From assembly GCF_905163445.1 (NCBI RefSeq), contig NC_053185.1, positions 20,354,001 through 20,418,000 on the forward strand: a stretch of DNA of 64,000 nucleotides, written 5' to 3'. Position numbers and translations under genes: made by a program. Source of the stretch: Pararge aegeria (lineage: Eukaryota; Arthropoda; Insecta; Lepidoptera; Nymphalidae). Under the pieces are notes generated by a model. That model was not told where the DNA came from, did not search any database, and worked only from the letters and a program-made list of their open reading frames with translations. This document shows positions 1-11,648 of the stretch, piece by piece (the stretch's first letter is position 1; every line of letters begins with the position of its first letter).

Positions 1-3000
1 TTATGAATAGTTCTAGTTCAATTATTATAAATGTGAATGCACATAGCCGTTATTTACTGCACTTTTTATGATATACCGAGATGAATAATGAAGGAAAGCT
101 TTTTATTCCTGAGAAGGCTCAAATATGTTGTAAGCGTGTTTGAAAGCATAAAAATATTTTCTGGACATACGTTTTCTTAACTTCTTCATGTGTTGGCTTT
201 ATTTCCGTTGTTTAATTTCGGGTCAGGCCAGCATTCGGTCCGGTCTGTTTCACTAAGTTGATCCTGGATGCTTCTTCTTGCTCCGGAAGACCTTATCTTT
301 TCCCGGGCAATAAGCGCATGTGCTCATTTGTATTTTATTTAATGGTATTGTTTTTTTACAAATAAAACAAATTAGACTGAAAAAAATGTTGTTTGTTATT
401 TTCTATAACCTCTTAATCCTTGAAAAATACATGTTTTAATAACTTATCACATTCACGAAACTTTAGGTTGTGAATTTTACACAGTTACCTACAGCAAGGT
501 GCCAAATTAAATTTAGAATAATTAAATGACATGCCTGGGAAGTTCTGGTTTTATGTTTATGTCGTCAAAACCCCTCTGCTTCAATGCGGGAAGACTGGCT
601 TCAACGCAAACGTCATTTCCTTCCGCATGAAAATTTGTGAGCTGATTTTAAATATACTTCTGTGATGAATAAAAAAAAGCAGCTAGCAGTAAGTCGAGGG
701 AAACCTGGTCAGCTGATGCCTTTAAATAGTCAGTAAATGCTTCTGGCTAACTTCTATGTAACGATCTTCAAAGTATCAGCTGACGATTTTTCCACCTAGA
801 TACAGCCAGCTGACGTATATATTTATCAATAGTTACATATAAGCTATCATCAGGAAATTTTTTATTTCAGAGGACATCACTGAAATTGAAGATTTTTTTT
901 CCATGATCGAGACATCAGCTGACGAACAATACACTATGTTATAGCCAGCTGTTTTTTTTTTCTGTTGAGATATTGGGTTAGCTATAACTTGATACATTTT
1001 TAGCCGAATGATACTATTGTCTGATGCATATCACCAATTATCTATCGAGAAGAAATAATTAACCAAATTTTCACCTGGCTCTCGGACTATAGTGTTCTCT
1101 CTACGGCAGGGGAGTGGACACCACCAGTTTACTTACTTCGGGCTGGTACTGAGAATTTGGAAATGAATCCCGTAACCTTGTGTTGACAGTAGTTGAAAAT
1201 TCTTAGGTAACAACCAGGCAGTCATTGAATTACAACGAAGAAAAATAAGTTCTGAAATCTTATCTAAATAATAATTTGAAAATAGAACTACTTGTACTTA
1301 ATAGAGGGATGCATTTCCTGATATGGCAAGCTGGAAAGCAGGAAACCCTGTTTATCCACTTTGTTAACAGTTCCAGTTTGCCATTTAGTAGAAAACCTAC
1401 TTACCATATCAGAATTATCAACTGATTTTCGTGCCATAGGTTAGTCTGAATAAAAACCCTGTCACAAGAGTCACAACACGGAAAGGCATGCGATCTATGT
1501 TGGCGCTTTTCATGCGGTCGGCTTTCTATAGCATCATTCGCATAATCCTTTGGATTGCTTCTAGTAGTAACGAATCCGCACATTTACTAAACTCCGAAGA
1601 CTCCTTAGCCTTTATTGAAAAACTGGTCGGCGGGTTTCAGAGATAACTATCACATTTCAATGATAATAACCGGGTCGTTAGTCGGTTTACTGCTCCCCAG
1701 GCAAGGCTTTGGACTACGCTAATTTCCTGACTCCGAGCTTGTACTGGAAATTTCTTAACAGATATACTAGTGGCGGATTCCGAAATGCGCAAACGTGCAG
1801 TCCACATACGCAGCATCATGCTGAGCCACCTCCAACCTCGCGCGCATTTAAGCATGGCATAATTTTAATCATTGAGAATACACGGTCGCAAAGTAGTGTT
1901 CCATTTATGGTCAATCCACCATATTCTAAATACTGAAAACCATTGGCCTGCTTCGTAGTCGAACACGCTTACTCTTAAATCCCTTTGACAATACGGGGAT
2001 AATGTAATATAGATATTATTACGATAATGTATAGTCAGAAGAGATCTAGCCCAAACCAAAATGTGTCACCACTATGGTCATACAGTGCGCAAGCGATGGT
2101 CTAATGAAGGAGCGGTTACCCAACAGCAGACGAGAGACTGCCAAGTGAGTGTCGCTCGGCGCGTGTGCCCTCTGACCTCGCTTCGCAACAGTGCCGATCT
2201 TATGTAGCTTATTATGCTCCAACGAAAACGTTATGACCTAGTCTGAGGCCAGAAAATAGAGATCTATCGATAGGCGGACTGGCCTAGGTGGATTCCTCTG
2301 TGGTTTATTTTCTGGTAAATGTTGCGAAACTCTAGGAGCGCGTTTACGTTGTACAATCATCCTCTGCTCTTTGATTGGCCACACCCAGAAAATTCAATGG
2401 GTTTATAGCCAATTATGCGAACGTAACAGACATTCAAAATGTACCTATATGCTACATCCTCGTTAAATACTCTAAACGCCTTAAATAAAATGGACGCTAT
2501 GGCTTCCGGCACACAGTCAATATAATTGATAATACCTATTCAGATAATTGTCAATAATATAGATGTGTGTGGCGAAGCCATAAGTGGACAATAGTGTCAT
2601 ACTGTCAATGAGAAGCAGTGCTTGCGGTGGACCAGGTTGTCTTGACAGCCATTGGTAAAATTTGCTATATGTACCTATTATAAAAACTGCAACAACAAGA
2701 AACTAATTAACTTCCTAAACACCGTGCACATTCTAAATGAAGCAGATGTAGGCATTAGATAGCTGCAAAGTAATAGTTCGGTGAAGAAACTCTGATTGCG
2801 GAAACAATCGCCGCTGTTAGTGCCGCGTGCCGACAGCCGCGCGGCTACGAGCGACAACGCGCGGGCATTCTGCCTTCTCCCGTGAAGATCACGAATTAAA
2901 ATTATGCACTTTGCCTTTCTAACACGCGCTGCTGAGCAAGCACCATTTACCCTGATGACATGGATGTTTACTCACACAATAGGTTGATAAATTGTATAAA

Positions 3001-3260
3001 TGTAACGTTATCAATTAACTATTATTTTCAGGTTTTCTACCCAATTAAATACAAAACATCTATTTAACTTTTGTATTTACTATGTTGCCTTCTTCGTTTC
3101 ATCTGCCTCTCTTTTTCTTTTGTGTCCTTTTTTTTCTCTCCTTATTCATCATTATTGCCCTGAGCGTCTGCACATATCCATATTATATAATTTATGTTAC
3201 ACGTTTTCCCAATTCCGTAATAGGTATATTTTTAATTGTAAGTTTATGTTCTTTTTAATT
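1..3260. other. Intergenic DNA with E-box cluster and GC-rich patches
   Basis: No convincing coding exon is seen; the open frames here are short and lack family resemblance. The notable contents are five CAGCTG hexamers between 710 and 951, and two CpG-richer patches at about 2130-2220 and 2805-2890 in otherwise AT-rich DNA, which could be promoters or unknown first exons. A short ATG-led frame at 2104 runs into a donor-like GTGAGT at 2145, but nothing supports it further. Confidence 0.5.
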
Positions 3261-3261
3261 T

Positions 3262-3545
3262 AACAACAAGTTAGCCTTTGACTGCAATCTCACCAGATGG
3301 TAAGTGATGATGCAGTCTAAGATGGTAGCGGGCTAATTTGTTATGGAGTGTATCGACATCGTACCGTAACACTAAATCGCTTAGCGGCACGACTTTGACG
3401 GTAGCCACGGCCGAAGCCTCCCACCAGACAAGAACAGAGAAAATTCAGAAATTATAAATTCCCAAATTGCACCTGCCGCGAATCAAACCCGGGACCTCAA
3501 ACTTAAAATCACAGCGCTCACCTCTGCGCCTAGGAGGTCGACAAA
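3262..3545 (-). mobile_element. tRNA-headed SINE, family B
   Basis: On the minus strand the element begins with a tRNA-like head: an A-box-like stretch near 3530 and a B-box-like GGGTTTGATTC near 3485. The body ends in the sequence around 3262-3310. Similar sequence recurs at about 8850-9170, 20672-20850 and 55720-55995, with a head fragment at 12665-12752, so this is a dispersed retroposed family. It encodes nothing itself and depends on a LINE for movement. Confidence 0.7.
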
Positions 3546-3601
3546 AAATTGGTCAGTTGCAACTTTCAGATTGCGTATCTTGTACGGAACCTTTCTCCCT
3601 T

Positions 3602-3862
3602 CGGCGGCCCATTGGCGCAGTTTGCATCGACCCTGCTTTCTGAGTCAAAGGCCGTGGGTTCGATTCCCACGACTGGAAAATGTTTGTGTGATGAACATGA
3701 ATGTTTTTCAGTGTCTGGGTGTTTATCTGTATATTATAAGTATTTTATGTATATTATTCATAAAAATATTCATCAGTCATCGTAGTACCCATAACACAAG
3801 CTACGCTTTCTTTGGGGCTAGATGGCGATGTGTGTATTGTCGTAGTATATTTATTTATTTCT
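3602..3862 (+). mobile_element. tRNA-headed SINE, family A, full-length copy
   Basis: The head carries tRNA-like Pol III promoter boxes: A box TGGCGCAG near 3611 and B box GGTTCGATTCC near 3656-3668. A conserved body follows, with the phrases 'gtgtctgggtg', 'acccataacacaagctacg' and 'ggggctagatgg', then a TTTA-type tail. At least six other copies lie in this window. It directly abuts a family B SINE. It is not a functional tRNA gene, because the head cannot close a full cloverleaf and runs on into the SINE body. Confidence 0.8.
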
Positions 3863-3869
3863 TTATATT

Positions 3870-5390
3870 TTATTTCTTCGGTGCACGAGGCTCGCTTCAA
3901 CTTATTTAGTACATGTTATGTTGAAGCTTTTCTTAAATCTTAATTTTAATTATTGAAGAAAGAAGACAGAAATTCTTCTCAACAGGTATTTGTCGGTCAG
4001 CTGTAACTATAGCCTCCACCGGAACTTCTACCAGACTGGATCCATGCCAATTTGCCAATGATCGGATCTCAAACCCGTAACTTCCTACTCATAAGTGATA
4101 AGACCAACAAGCACACCACTGCCACAGTGAGTTCTTATAGTCATAGAGTAGACTTGCAAATATTTAGAGGTATATTTAACGAAACAGTGTTGTGTGCAAA
4201 TTTCGCGAAAAGGTTTCCCAATACTTGCGCTGCCTATTAGAACACTATCGGACAATAATATGAAAGTATATGAGAACCGTGACGTCACACTCGTATCGAA
4301 GCGCCACTCGCCCGATGTATCCGGTTTTGATAAAAACATCGGTGACATGAAAAGTAACTTAAGGCACTTGAGGTGGCTAAGTAGGTAATTGTATGTAACT
4401 TTGTGAGAACAAGTTATTTGGTCTGCACCAAATGCCTGGGAATATGGGCACCAAAGTTGATTATTTTTTTAATTTTAAGAAAGGTAATTAGGTGATAGTT
4501 ACTACGAAAACTACGAGGGTTCTAAACGCATAATTTGGAAACATAATTATTTTTGTTAAAATACCATAATCTTTTATTTTCTATTATTAATTTATAAATA
4601 TATATACACAGCGTGTTACAGAATAACGAAATAATATTGAAGGAAGCATAATTATATTTCATAAGGAATCACCCTGAAAAATTGTAATAAATAAAATATA
4701 TTCTTTTCCATAAAAACGAATTCAAAACATTCTAAGTGTTTACTTTATGACAACCCTATTGGAGATAAAAGACGGACACGCGCATAGTATCTACGCTACG
4801 TGACGCGTACCTAATTAAGTGACAGGAGTCATATAATATTAATTTTGCATGTGAGATTAGTGCTGTATCACATTTTTTTCAGTAAAACTATGGCAGTGGT
4901 ACTCAAAAACTATTAGGTTTTCGGTTCCACAGATAAGTCTTAGAGAAAGTACATAATGTCCCTCTTAAGTCTGTGAAGCATTGTTTCGGTTTTTATTTAT
5001 AAGTTATATATATACAAATTATTAATAGACTACAGTCTCACGCATAAGTAGAAGGAAGTTTGCGACTTTACTTCTTAGTTAACGATTATCATAAGGGACC
5101 ATAACAGCTGAGATGGCTTAATATGTTTTCAGATGCAAGCTCAGAGAGTACCTAATAAGAAGTTTCAGACAGAAAACCCTAAACCAAATGCTAGAACTTG
5201 ATGGCAATTCAATCGAGTCTATCAATAAGTAATATCGGGATGAACGCATCGATTTTGGCGAGATCGAGAATCAAGAGTAGTAGGTAATTGGTTTATTCCT
5301 TAGTTAGTGTAGAGCCATGAAATAAGCAAGCATTCATACATATTTAATTGCGTGCTAATGGTGCTAACTGTATTCGCTATTTTTTTTTTT
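3870..5390. other. Intergenic DNA without recognised gene
   Basis: AT-rich sequence. Short frames at 4052-4388 overlap on both strands and show no family resemblance. Nothing here supports a gene, RNA or intact element. Confidence 0.5.
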
Positions 5391-5395
5391 TTTTT

Positions 5396-5647
5396 AAATA
5401 TACTACGACAATACACACATCGCCACCTAGCCCCAAAGTAAGCATAGCTTGTGTTATGGGTACTAAGATGACTGATGAATATTTTTATGAATTATATATA
5501 CATAAATACTTAGAAAATACATATAAACACCCAGACACTGAAAAACACTTAATAATCATCACACAAACATTTTCCAGTTGTGGGAATCGAACCCACGGCC
5601 TTGGACTCAGAAAGCAGGGTCGCTGACCATTGCGCCAGTCGGCCGTC
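5396..5647 (-). mobile_element. tRNA-headed SINE, family A, minus-strand copy
   Basis: The same body and head as the copy at 3602, read from 5647 down to 5396. The B-box complement GGAATCGAACC lies near 5582-5592 and the head ends at about 5647. A poly-T run at 5382-5395 (plus strand) precedes the tail end. The 92-codon frame across it is repeat sequence, not a gene. Confidence 0.8.
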
Positions 5648-5731
5648 AAAGCCCTTATAAATTGAATGCAGTTGACAATATTCGCAAGTACTCCGCTCTT
5701 AATCCTCGATCAACTCTTATCCTTGAAATTA

Positions 5732-5794
5732 CCACCATCTTAGAAACTTATAACTTCTGGACTTACTCCAGAAGTTATGTTTCTAAGATGGTGG
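5732..5794. repeat. Near-perfect inverted repeat (hairpin)
   Basis: A 30-nt left arm (5732-5761) pairs with a 28-nt right arm (5767-5794), interrupted only by a 2-nt difference and a 5-nt loop. It could be a small foldback element or the remains of one. No coding role is visible. Confidence 0.85.
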
Positions 5795-5924
5795 ACGCCC
5801 ACCTTACAAATAGTAAGCAGGTTGCTGGCCCAAAGCTGCAAATATAAAATATATAATAATAAATAGAATAGGAAATATAAATATAATGCATAGAGTAAAA
5901 TATATCAGAGAGGGTCTTACGAGA

Positions 5925-6060
5925 AAAAGCATAGAGTCAGTACTTATCCGGATGAGCTCTAGCTGAAAACGCTCTAACTACTACTTTAGAAATAAGCATA
6001 GCGGTAGTACTTCTTTGGATGAGCAGTGTAAGAAAAAGCTCTATTACTTCTATTAAGTTA
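5925..6060 (+). repeat. Dispersed repeat E, diverged partial copy
   Basis: Shares phrases such as 'agaaataagcat', 'gcggtagtact' and 'gagctct' with longer copies at 10070-10345, 48755-49010 and 51290-51530. The class is not certain; it is probably the 3' part of a retroelement. Confidence 0.5.
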
Positions 6061-6238
6061 TATATATGCCTTACGGCTTATATAAAATTTTTCATCACAT
6101 AGTACCATCTTCGTTGATCATTAGTTCACCTACGAGTGTCCACAGTTCATATTTCGTAGCCCCATCGCGCGAGAAGTTGCGCAGGAGTCGGTGCCGCGGG
6201 GCGGGACGGGGAAGGTGAAAGTGCTTTTGGGGGGAACT

Positions 6239-6305
6239 ATGCCCAAGAGGGGGTTTCTATATGAGGAGGACGATGGCGCGCGCGCCGCACTCTGCGAACT
6301 AGCTG
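6239..6305 (+). CDS. Orphan first coding exon with SNAG-like N-terminus (partial gene)
   Basis: An ATG at 6239 opens 22 codons and ends in phase 1 at a strong donor GTAAGT at 6306. The encoded start is MPKRGFLYEEDDG, followed by a short Ala/Leu-rich stretch. The exon and its 60-base leader are clearly GC- and CpG-richer than the AT-rich flanks, as expected of a first exon. The M-P-[KR]-x-G-F-L opening resembles the SNAG repression motif at the N-terminus of some zinc-finger transcription factors. That resemblance is inference from a handful of residues. I could not find a following phase-1 exon on this strand; it may lie beyond the window or be too short to recognise. It does not look like an alternative start for the VWC gene, since it has no signal peptide. 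Confidence 0.45.
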
Positions 6306-6309
6306 GTAA

Positions 6310-8850
6310 GTCCTTACTTATCCAAATTACGAGTTAACAGTTCTCCGAAAACTAGTGGTCACGGTTTAGTGTACCGTCATCGTGAATCAATATCATCAAT
6401 AAGGTATATATTAATTGTTTTGTGATTTATCATAAGTTTTAAATTAATATGATTTTTTATCTATATAATTCAATCGTAGGTAAGTCAAACGTTTAAAGAA
6501 ATAGATTTGAGAATAAATTGATTATCGTGATACTGAAAATTAGTCTCTTTACTTGTGTTGTTTAGATAAGTTCCTTGAGAAGGTTTTATGTGTCGGGCAT
6601 ATATCCTCACCTACAAAACACAAGCATATAGTAGGTGAACTTATTTTGATGCTCGTTATGTGTACAAATTTATTTAATAACTTCCTTTTAAGTTTCTCTT
6701 CAGAAGATTCTTAACATAACAGACGTTTAATTACGACAAACTTTATGAAGACTCGTTTTACCTTGTTAATTAACATCTCAGTTTTAATTGCCTGGGAGAG
6801 GTAACGCAACAGATGACTTGTATTTAAAAATAATTAAGTAACATTCGGATTAAAAGTGACCGTTTGTGGCGTCAAAAGTACTTATATGTAGGTTTTTATA
6901 GTATCTCTCTCTCTATCTATAAAGTGCCTCTTATTAAGCGAGTTTACTTTTTTTAAATCTGTTTATTTCCCGGGCTTAAAATCTATTTCGGCGAGAATTT
7001 TGTCAATATGAGGTTTTAAACCCAACAGGATTGATTCTCGCGTGCATGTGCGTGATTAAATTGCTGCATGATGCAAGTTATCTCAGTGCCAAATTTTTTG
7101 TAGTGGTCGGGCCAGTCACAGGTAACAAACAAACAGATAACAATCAGGTAACAAACAAAAGATGCAATTTCACTGCTAAGAATATTGGATAGAAATAAAT
7201 ATTGGATCGAAGTCAATGATATGCAACATTCACCAAACTTAATTTGCTATGTTATATTTTATGTTAACAAGACGAATATTTACTTAATTTTTTGTATTTC
7301 TAAAATACAATCCGACAGTATTTTTGCAACGCAAGTTTCATATCGAACGGCTCTTATTTAGAAGTTGACTACAATGTAAAGTTGAAGATTTTTATCAAAT
7401 GTGTAAATGAAGTGTAAAACTGGTAAAAGTGTGTGAGCGTAACTTTCGCGAGAATCTGCGTGTGATACACATCTCTGACGATTATGTAACTCAAGGGAAA
7501 TGATACGTATTATAGATCTTCGAGAACCATCGTAAATGTAGCATTACCTGCGTTCTTATGGAATTTGATGTAGATTCCTGGTGAGAGTTTCATAGCGTTG
7601 CTGTGCTCTCTTTTTGACAGAATAAATTTTAACAATTCAGCTGTACCACTGAAAACATTACGATAAGTCGGAAAGTTAAGGTAATTATTCAGAAGGGCTG
7701 TAAACACGGAGCCATAAAGCCAGTTAAAAAGATATAAGTTTTAAGGAGCAATTCTTCAAATGCTAAGTTAAGTTAGTAGTAAATAAATGAAATTTAATCG
7801 TTACTTCCAATGTTTCTTTCAGTTTTATGAGTGCATTTTATAAAAACACTTAAGTTTCAACTTGATAGGTTTTTTTATGTTTTCCTATTTATCTAGTCTT
7901 ATCAGATGTAGAAGCTTAAGTAGTTTAAACCTTATTAAGGCAATGATTAGATATTGAGGTGAATCAACATTCTTGTGTTAGTTTATTTAAAAAGGGACCG
8001 ACAGACCTTCATTATTAACATAAAGATTTGTATTTCTGCTTAGAAAACTGTTACTAGCAAAAACTAAATCAAACTGTAGATACTGAATTAATGTATTTAC
8101 TGAAAGAATTGTAGATACAGAGATATCTCTGTATCGCGTAGCGTTATAAGTATACAATAATAAAGACAAATACATATTTATTTATACATTATAGTTTCAC
8201 TTCGTAATAATTTCGTTTTATATCTCTTCGAATCAGTTATTTCTTTAAGTACCTACTCAGCTCTACTCTTCAATTTTTTCTCATATTCCAGGGCTTCTTG
8301 AAGAAATCTCTTTAGAGATAATTTGTTGTTGTGCACGTATACTTTTTATGTTAATTTTTAAAAATTATTGATACTAAATAAACAAATTATTTAGAATACC
8401 CGTAACTTTGTTTGCCCGGGTTAGTCTTTACACGGCTGAAGAACACTTTGGAAATTTTTAAGAGTTTCAAGTTTAATTAAAACCCAGAAAAAGGAAAATC
8501 ATATGGATATAAATCACTACCCGCAACCTACATTTATTCCTGTATTATTATTGTGATTATTAAAAAATCGTCAGTTACCTTTTCAAGCCTCAAAAAATGA
8601 ACACATTTTGATATATGTATTTTCTAATTTCTCTTAAATTGCATACCGGGACCGGAAGTAGAATAATATTCTTTAGCGTGAATTTATTTTTTCGAATAGT
8701 ATGACCTCGCGAAAATAAGTCGGACGAACTCCTGTTTTTATAAGTGTAAAAAACAACTGTAGAATTTATATTAATTTCAATATGAAAATAAGCTTTGAAT
8801 GTGAATGAATAGATGCTAGTTTCAGTCTTTTTTTTATTCCAAAAGTCAAC
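6310..8850. other. AT-rich DNA without recognised gene
   Basis: This would be intron if the exon at 6239 is real. It contains a perfect 22-nt palindrome at 8114-8135 and no coding-like segment. Minus-strand frames of 60-66 codons are low-complexity and AT-driven. Confidence 0.5.
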
Positions 8851-9170
8851 AAGTCGGCCCTTGACTGATATCTCACCTGCTGGTATGTGATGATGCAGTC
8901 CAAGAGGGTAACGGTCTAACCTATTAGTGTTGTGGCAATTAAATTAAACCCTGATCGGTTTCTACGCGGCATCGAGGCGCCTAATCGCTTAGCTGTATTG
9001 GTAGAGCAGGGTGCTAACTAGCCACGGCCGAAGCCTCCTTAATAGACAAAACCAGAGGAAATTTAGAAATTATAAATTACCAAATTGTACCGGGAATCAA
9101 ACCCAGAACCTAACATTTAAAACCACTCGCGCTCGTCAGGGCGGTCGTCAGTCCGCCATACGCAGCCGGT
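8850..9170 (-). mobile_element. tRNA-headed SINE, family B, second copy
   Basis: Similar to 3262-3545, with the phrases 'tgtgatgatgcagtc', 'agccacggccgaagcctcc' and 'gggaatcaaaccc' in the same order. The tRNA-like head lies at the high-coordinate end. The 125-codon plus-strand frame starting at 9011 begins inside this repeat and is not a gene. Confidence 0.7.
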
Positions 9171-9174
9171 ATAA

Positions 9175-10060
9175 ACCTCATTCGGAGCTTTCTTCATTTC
9201 TATACATATTGATAAGAGAATGGCAAATTAAACATTTTGAATTCACTTCGACATGTCAGGATCGTGACTGCGCTTTCTCTCGGTATTCGTTACTTCCATT
9301 ATTTATCGTTATGTCTTCACGTTTCCTCGTTCCGTTACGCAATTCAATATTCGTGCTCTCGTTGCGTTCTATCATCTATCTGAAGTGATGTTACTCAAGC
9401 CACATCATTAACATAACTATTAGCTAATGCTAAATCTCGCCAGTATAGAATTTCTGTTTTTTCTTGGTTTTCTTTCCGAGCACAAAACTAGTAAACATAC
9501 GTCGCTCACATACAAAATGTCATGTCCGATATTACCCCATACTTCTGGCATGTTCCCTTTTATTAAATCTTTTCTTAACCTTTTTAATTTATTTATTTAG
9601 GCTGTTAAAATTCTAAAGATGACGATTGTACCTACACCATCTTTAGCCTTTCAACGACTTATGGGGCACCATTTCTATCATAGCATTCATAGCCCACAAA
9701 CTTGCCTTGGATCAGCGTGGAGAATCTAAGCTATGAAGACCTTTCGCTTAAGAGTGAAGAGGCTTGGTTGTTATAACCCCCGGGATTTAAGGATAAGTGT
9801 GCTGTCCGGTACGGAAATGACCAACGAAAAATTCCTAACTCTAGGCTGGTACAGAAAAGTTATTCTCATAAAAAACCCACTAAGTAAATTTCAAAATATT
9901 GATTTTCACTTTAACATTTTTAAAGAATTTTCCGTCATATTATTTGTAGCTTAATGTTATATACTATTGAATACAAAAATATTTTTTCAATGCGAACCAG
10001 AAGTTTCTGAGATAAGCGCGTTCAAGTAAACTAACTCTTCAGCTTTATAATATGTGACGA
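9175..10060. other. Intergenic stretch upstream of the small secreted gene
   Basis: No gene is recognised. If the secreted-protein gene has a 5' non-coding exon and promoter, they may be here, but no TATA box or initiator stands out enough to call. Confidence 0.4.
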
Positions 10061-10069
10061 TTAATTTTT

Positions 10070-10345
10070 CCATACTAATAATTGCCGGTCCAATCAGATA
10101 GACGGACATAGCAACACTAAGCAGGGCATGCAAGGAACAGACCCTGCAGCATGCCGCCCTGTGTCCAAAAACCAGAGGCGTAGGTGTCAAACCTTATGTG
10201 CCTGTAATAACTCCGGCAACCACATCCTTCAGAACGGAACCGCCGCTAAGCAGCATATCAATAATACTGCTTAGCGGCAGAAATAAGCAGGTGAAGTACT
10301 TCCCCATCGAGCTCTGCCACAAAAAACTCTACTACCGGATACGGT
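10070..10345 (+). repeat. Dispersed repeat E, long copy
   Basis: Matches 48755-49010 and 51290-51530 over most of its length ('gcatgccgccctgtgtcc', 'cttatgtgcctgta', 'ggcagaaataagca', 'gagctctgcc'). All copies are on the same strand. It ends only about 75 bases before the splice acceptor of the secreted-protein gene, so this transposable sequence sits in that gene's immediate upstream region. Confidence 0.65.
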
Positions 10346-10419
10346 ACAATATAATGAACTCTGCTTATGTAACCAACAATTTGATTGTATTTTGACAAAG
10401 AAACAATGTTATGTTATTT

Positions 10420-10459
10420 TATCAGGTATATCGTGTGCTTATCAGGTATATCGTGTCAG
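10420..10459 (+). promoter_or_regulatory. Tandemly duplicated splice acceptor in the 5' leader
   Basis: A 17-nt sequence containing TATCAG/GTATAT occurs twice with a 20-nt period, immediately before the start codon at 10465. The first copy follows a T-rich tract and reads as a 3' splice site (AG at 10423-10424); the second repeats it (AG at 10443-10444). Choosing either would change only the 5' leader by 20 nt and leave the protein untouched. Confidence 0.5.
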
Positions 10460-10464
10460 TGACA

Positions 10465-11495
10465 ATGAGGTCTGTCGTGCTGTGTCTGGTGCTGGTAGCG
10501 GCAGTGGCGGCGGCTCCTCCGCAGCGCGAGGGTGCCGTGTACAGCAAGGAGGCCATCAAGCAGGCGCAAAGCACCTTCCTCATACCCAAGGACGCTGTCA
10601 TACAAAAGGTAACTGTAGATTTTACTTCTTAAGCTTATAGAAAAATCCTATTATAATATTAAGGATTACTTAAACGATAAAACAGCTTGTGTGTGAATTG
10701 AACTTAATATCTAAATATTAATTGACTGTGAGATGGTGATAACAATTAAAAATTACCCGGCTAAGTTTGTCGTGCTCTTCTTAAACCGTTAAAGCGTTTG
10801 GAACCCTCGAGCTTAAGATTATAGTTGGCGAACGAAGTTTTATAGCATTTGAATGAGAATAAAATTGTATATTTGAATAAGGATATGTTTTTTTGGAATT
10901 ATCAATGCATAAGTTTATACAATGTGTTAAAACACATTTATTACATCAAAAATACGATATAATTGATGCATTTCATAATGACAAGGTTTTTTGCAAACAG
11001 CCGGCTCCACTTTCATCTATTAAAAAAAAAAGTAATAAGTAAACGATCTCAAAATCCTTTAATAATTCTAATTGATTCAATTGATCTTCTGAAAATCATG
11101 AAAATGCAATTCCAGATGAAGATGAGATACATGCCTCTATTTTATATGCTCAATGTCTATATTAAAAAAAAAACTACTACTTTTTCTAATTAACCGTTAG
11201 GAATGTTAGACTTTTGAAAACAAATAAATCTTTGTGTTTGGGTATACCTACTCGTAAATTTAAATCTCAACCAAAACCTCTGTTACTATCCTGCTAAATG
11301 ACTTCAAAGTATGTTAGAAAAATATATAATATGTATGTTATTTACAAACAGGTACAAGAAGGTGTGGAGCTTGCAGCATACGAATCTATCCCTGGCAACC
11401 AAAAGATCAACCTTTTCGAAATCCTTGGCGACCAGCTGCCTTCAGAAGTGATCAACAACCTACAGTCTCAGATTGACCACGTGGGTCAGCAATAG
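10465..11495 (+). CDS. Small secreted protein, two exons, 95 residues, function unknown
   Basis: Exons are 10465-10608 (48 codons) and 11352-11495 (46 codons plus... stop at 11493-11495, 47 residues), joined in phase 0 across an intron with GTAACT donor and ACAG acceptor. Residues 1-17 form a classic signal peptide (MRSVVLCLVLVAAVAAA), so the mature chain of about 78 residues is secreted. It has no cysteine, no membrane segment and is moderately charged; the second exon contains the phrase NLFEILGDQLP and ends in QQ. ATG 10465 is chosen because it gives the signal peptide directly, although an in-frame ATG exists at 10411. An upstream splice acceptor is present, so a 5' non-coding exon is likely. 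Size and style recall small inducible haemolymph or fat-body proteins of moths (Hdd1-like is one possibility), but I cannot assign a family. Confidence 0.85.
10620..10870 (+). repeat. Dispersed repeat D within the secreted gene's intron
   Basis: Shares 'aagcttatagaaaaatcc', 'acttaaacgataaaa' and 'gtgataacaa' phrases with 33290-33670 (+) and, inverted, 44395-44680 (-). The element occupies the first third of the 743-bp intron and starts within about 12 bases of the donor. It probably derives from the 3' untranslated part of a LINE. Confidence 0.6.
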
Positions 11496-11642
11496 ACTGT
11501 ATAGTTATACAAGATATTTATAGTTCGAAACCAGTAACGAAAATAAGACCCTTTCAATTCAAGCGCAGTAATTATTAGACTGCTAATTAAGACTGCAAGA
11601 GACAGCTCTACTTTCTGTGAGGTAGCAGTTGAGTATTTACCA

Positions 11643-11648
11643 AATAAA
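11643..11648 (+). terminator. Candidate polyadenylation signal for the secreted gene
   Basis: AATAAA 148 bases after the stop codon at 11495. A second candidate lies at 12284-12289, followed by a GT/T-rich stretch, which would give a much longer 3' end. The sequence alone does not decide between them. Confidence 0.4.

Noticed and set aside
2104..2146. Short ATG frame followed by GTGAGT
   Set aside because: Thirteen codons and a donor-like site are too little; no downstream exon in phase was recognised.
3602..3670. tRNA gene suggested by A and B boxes
   Set aside because: The boxes belong to the head of a SINE present in many copies; the sequence continues into the SINE body and lacks a complete tRNA fold. 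The same applies to the heads at 5647, 16012, 53890 and 32230.
9011..9388. 125-codon plus-strand frame
   Set aside because: Starts inside a family B SINE and continues into unrelated DNA; no domain.
10392..10640. Gly/Ser-rich 82-codon frame over the secreted-protein exon
   Set aside because: Frame-shifted reading of exon 1; the other frame has a signal peptide and a spliced continuation.
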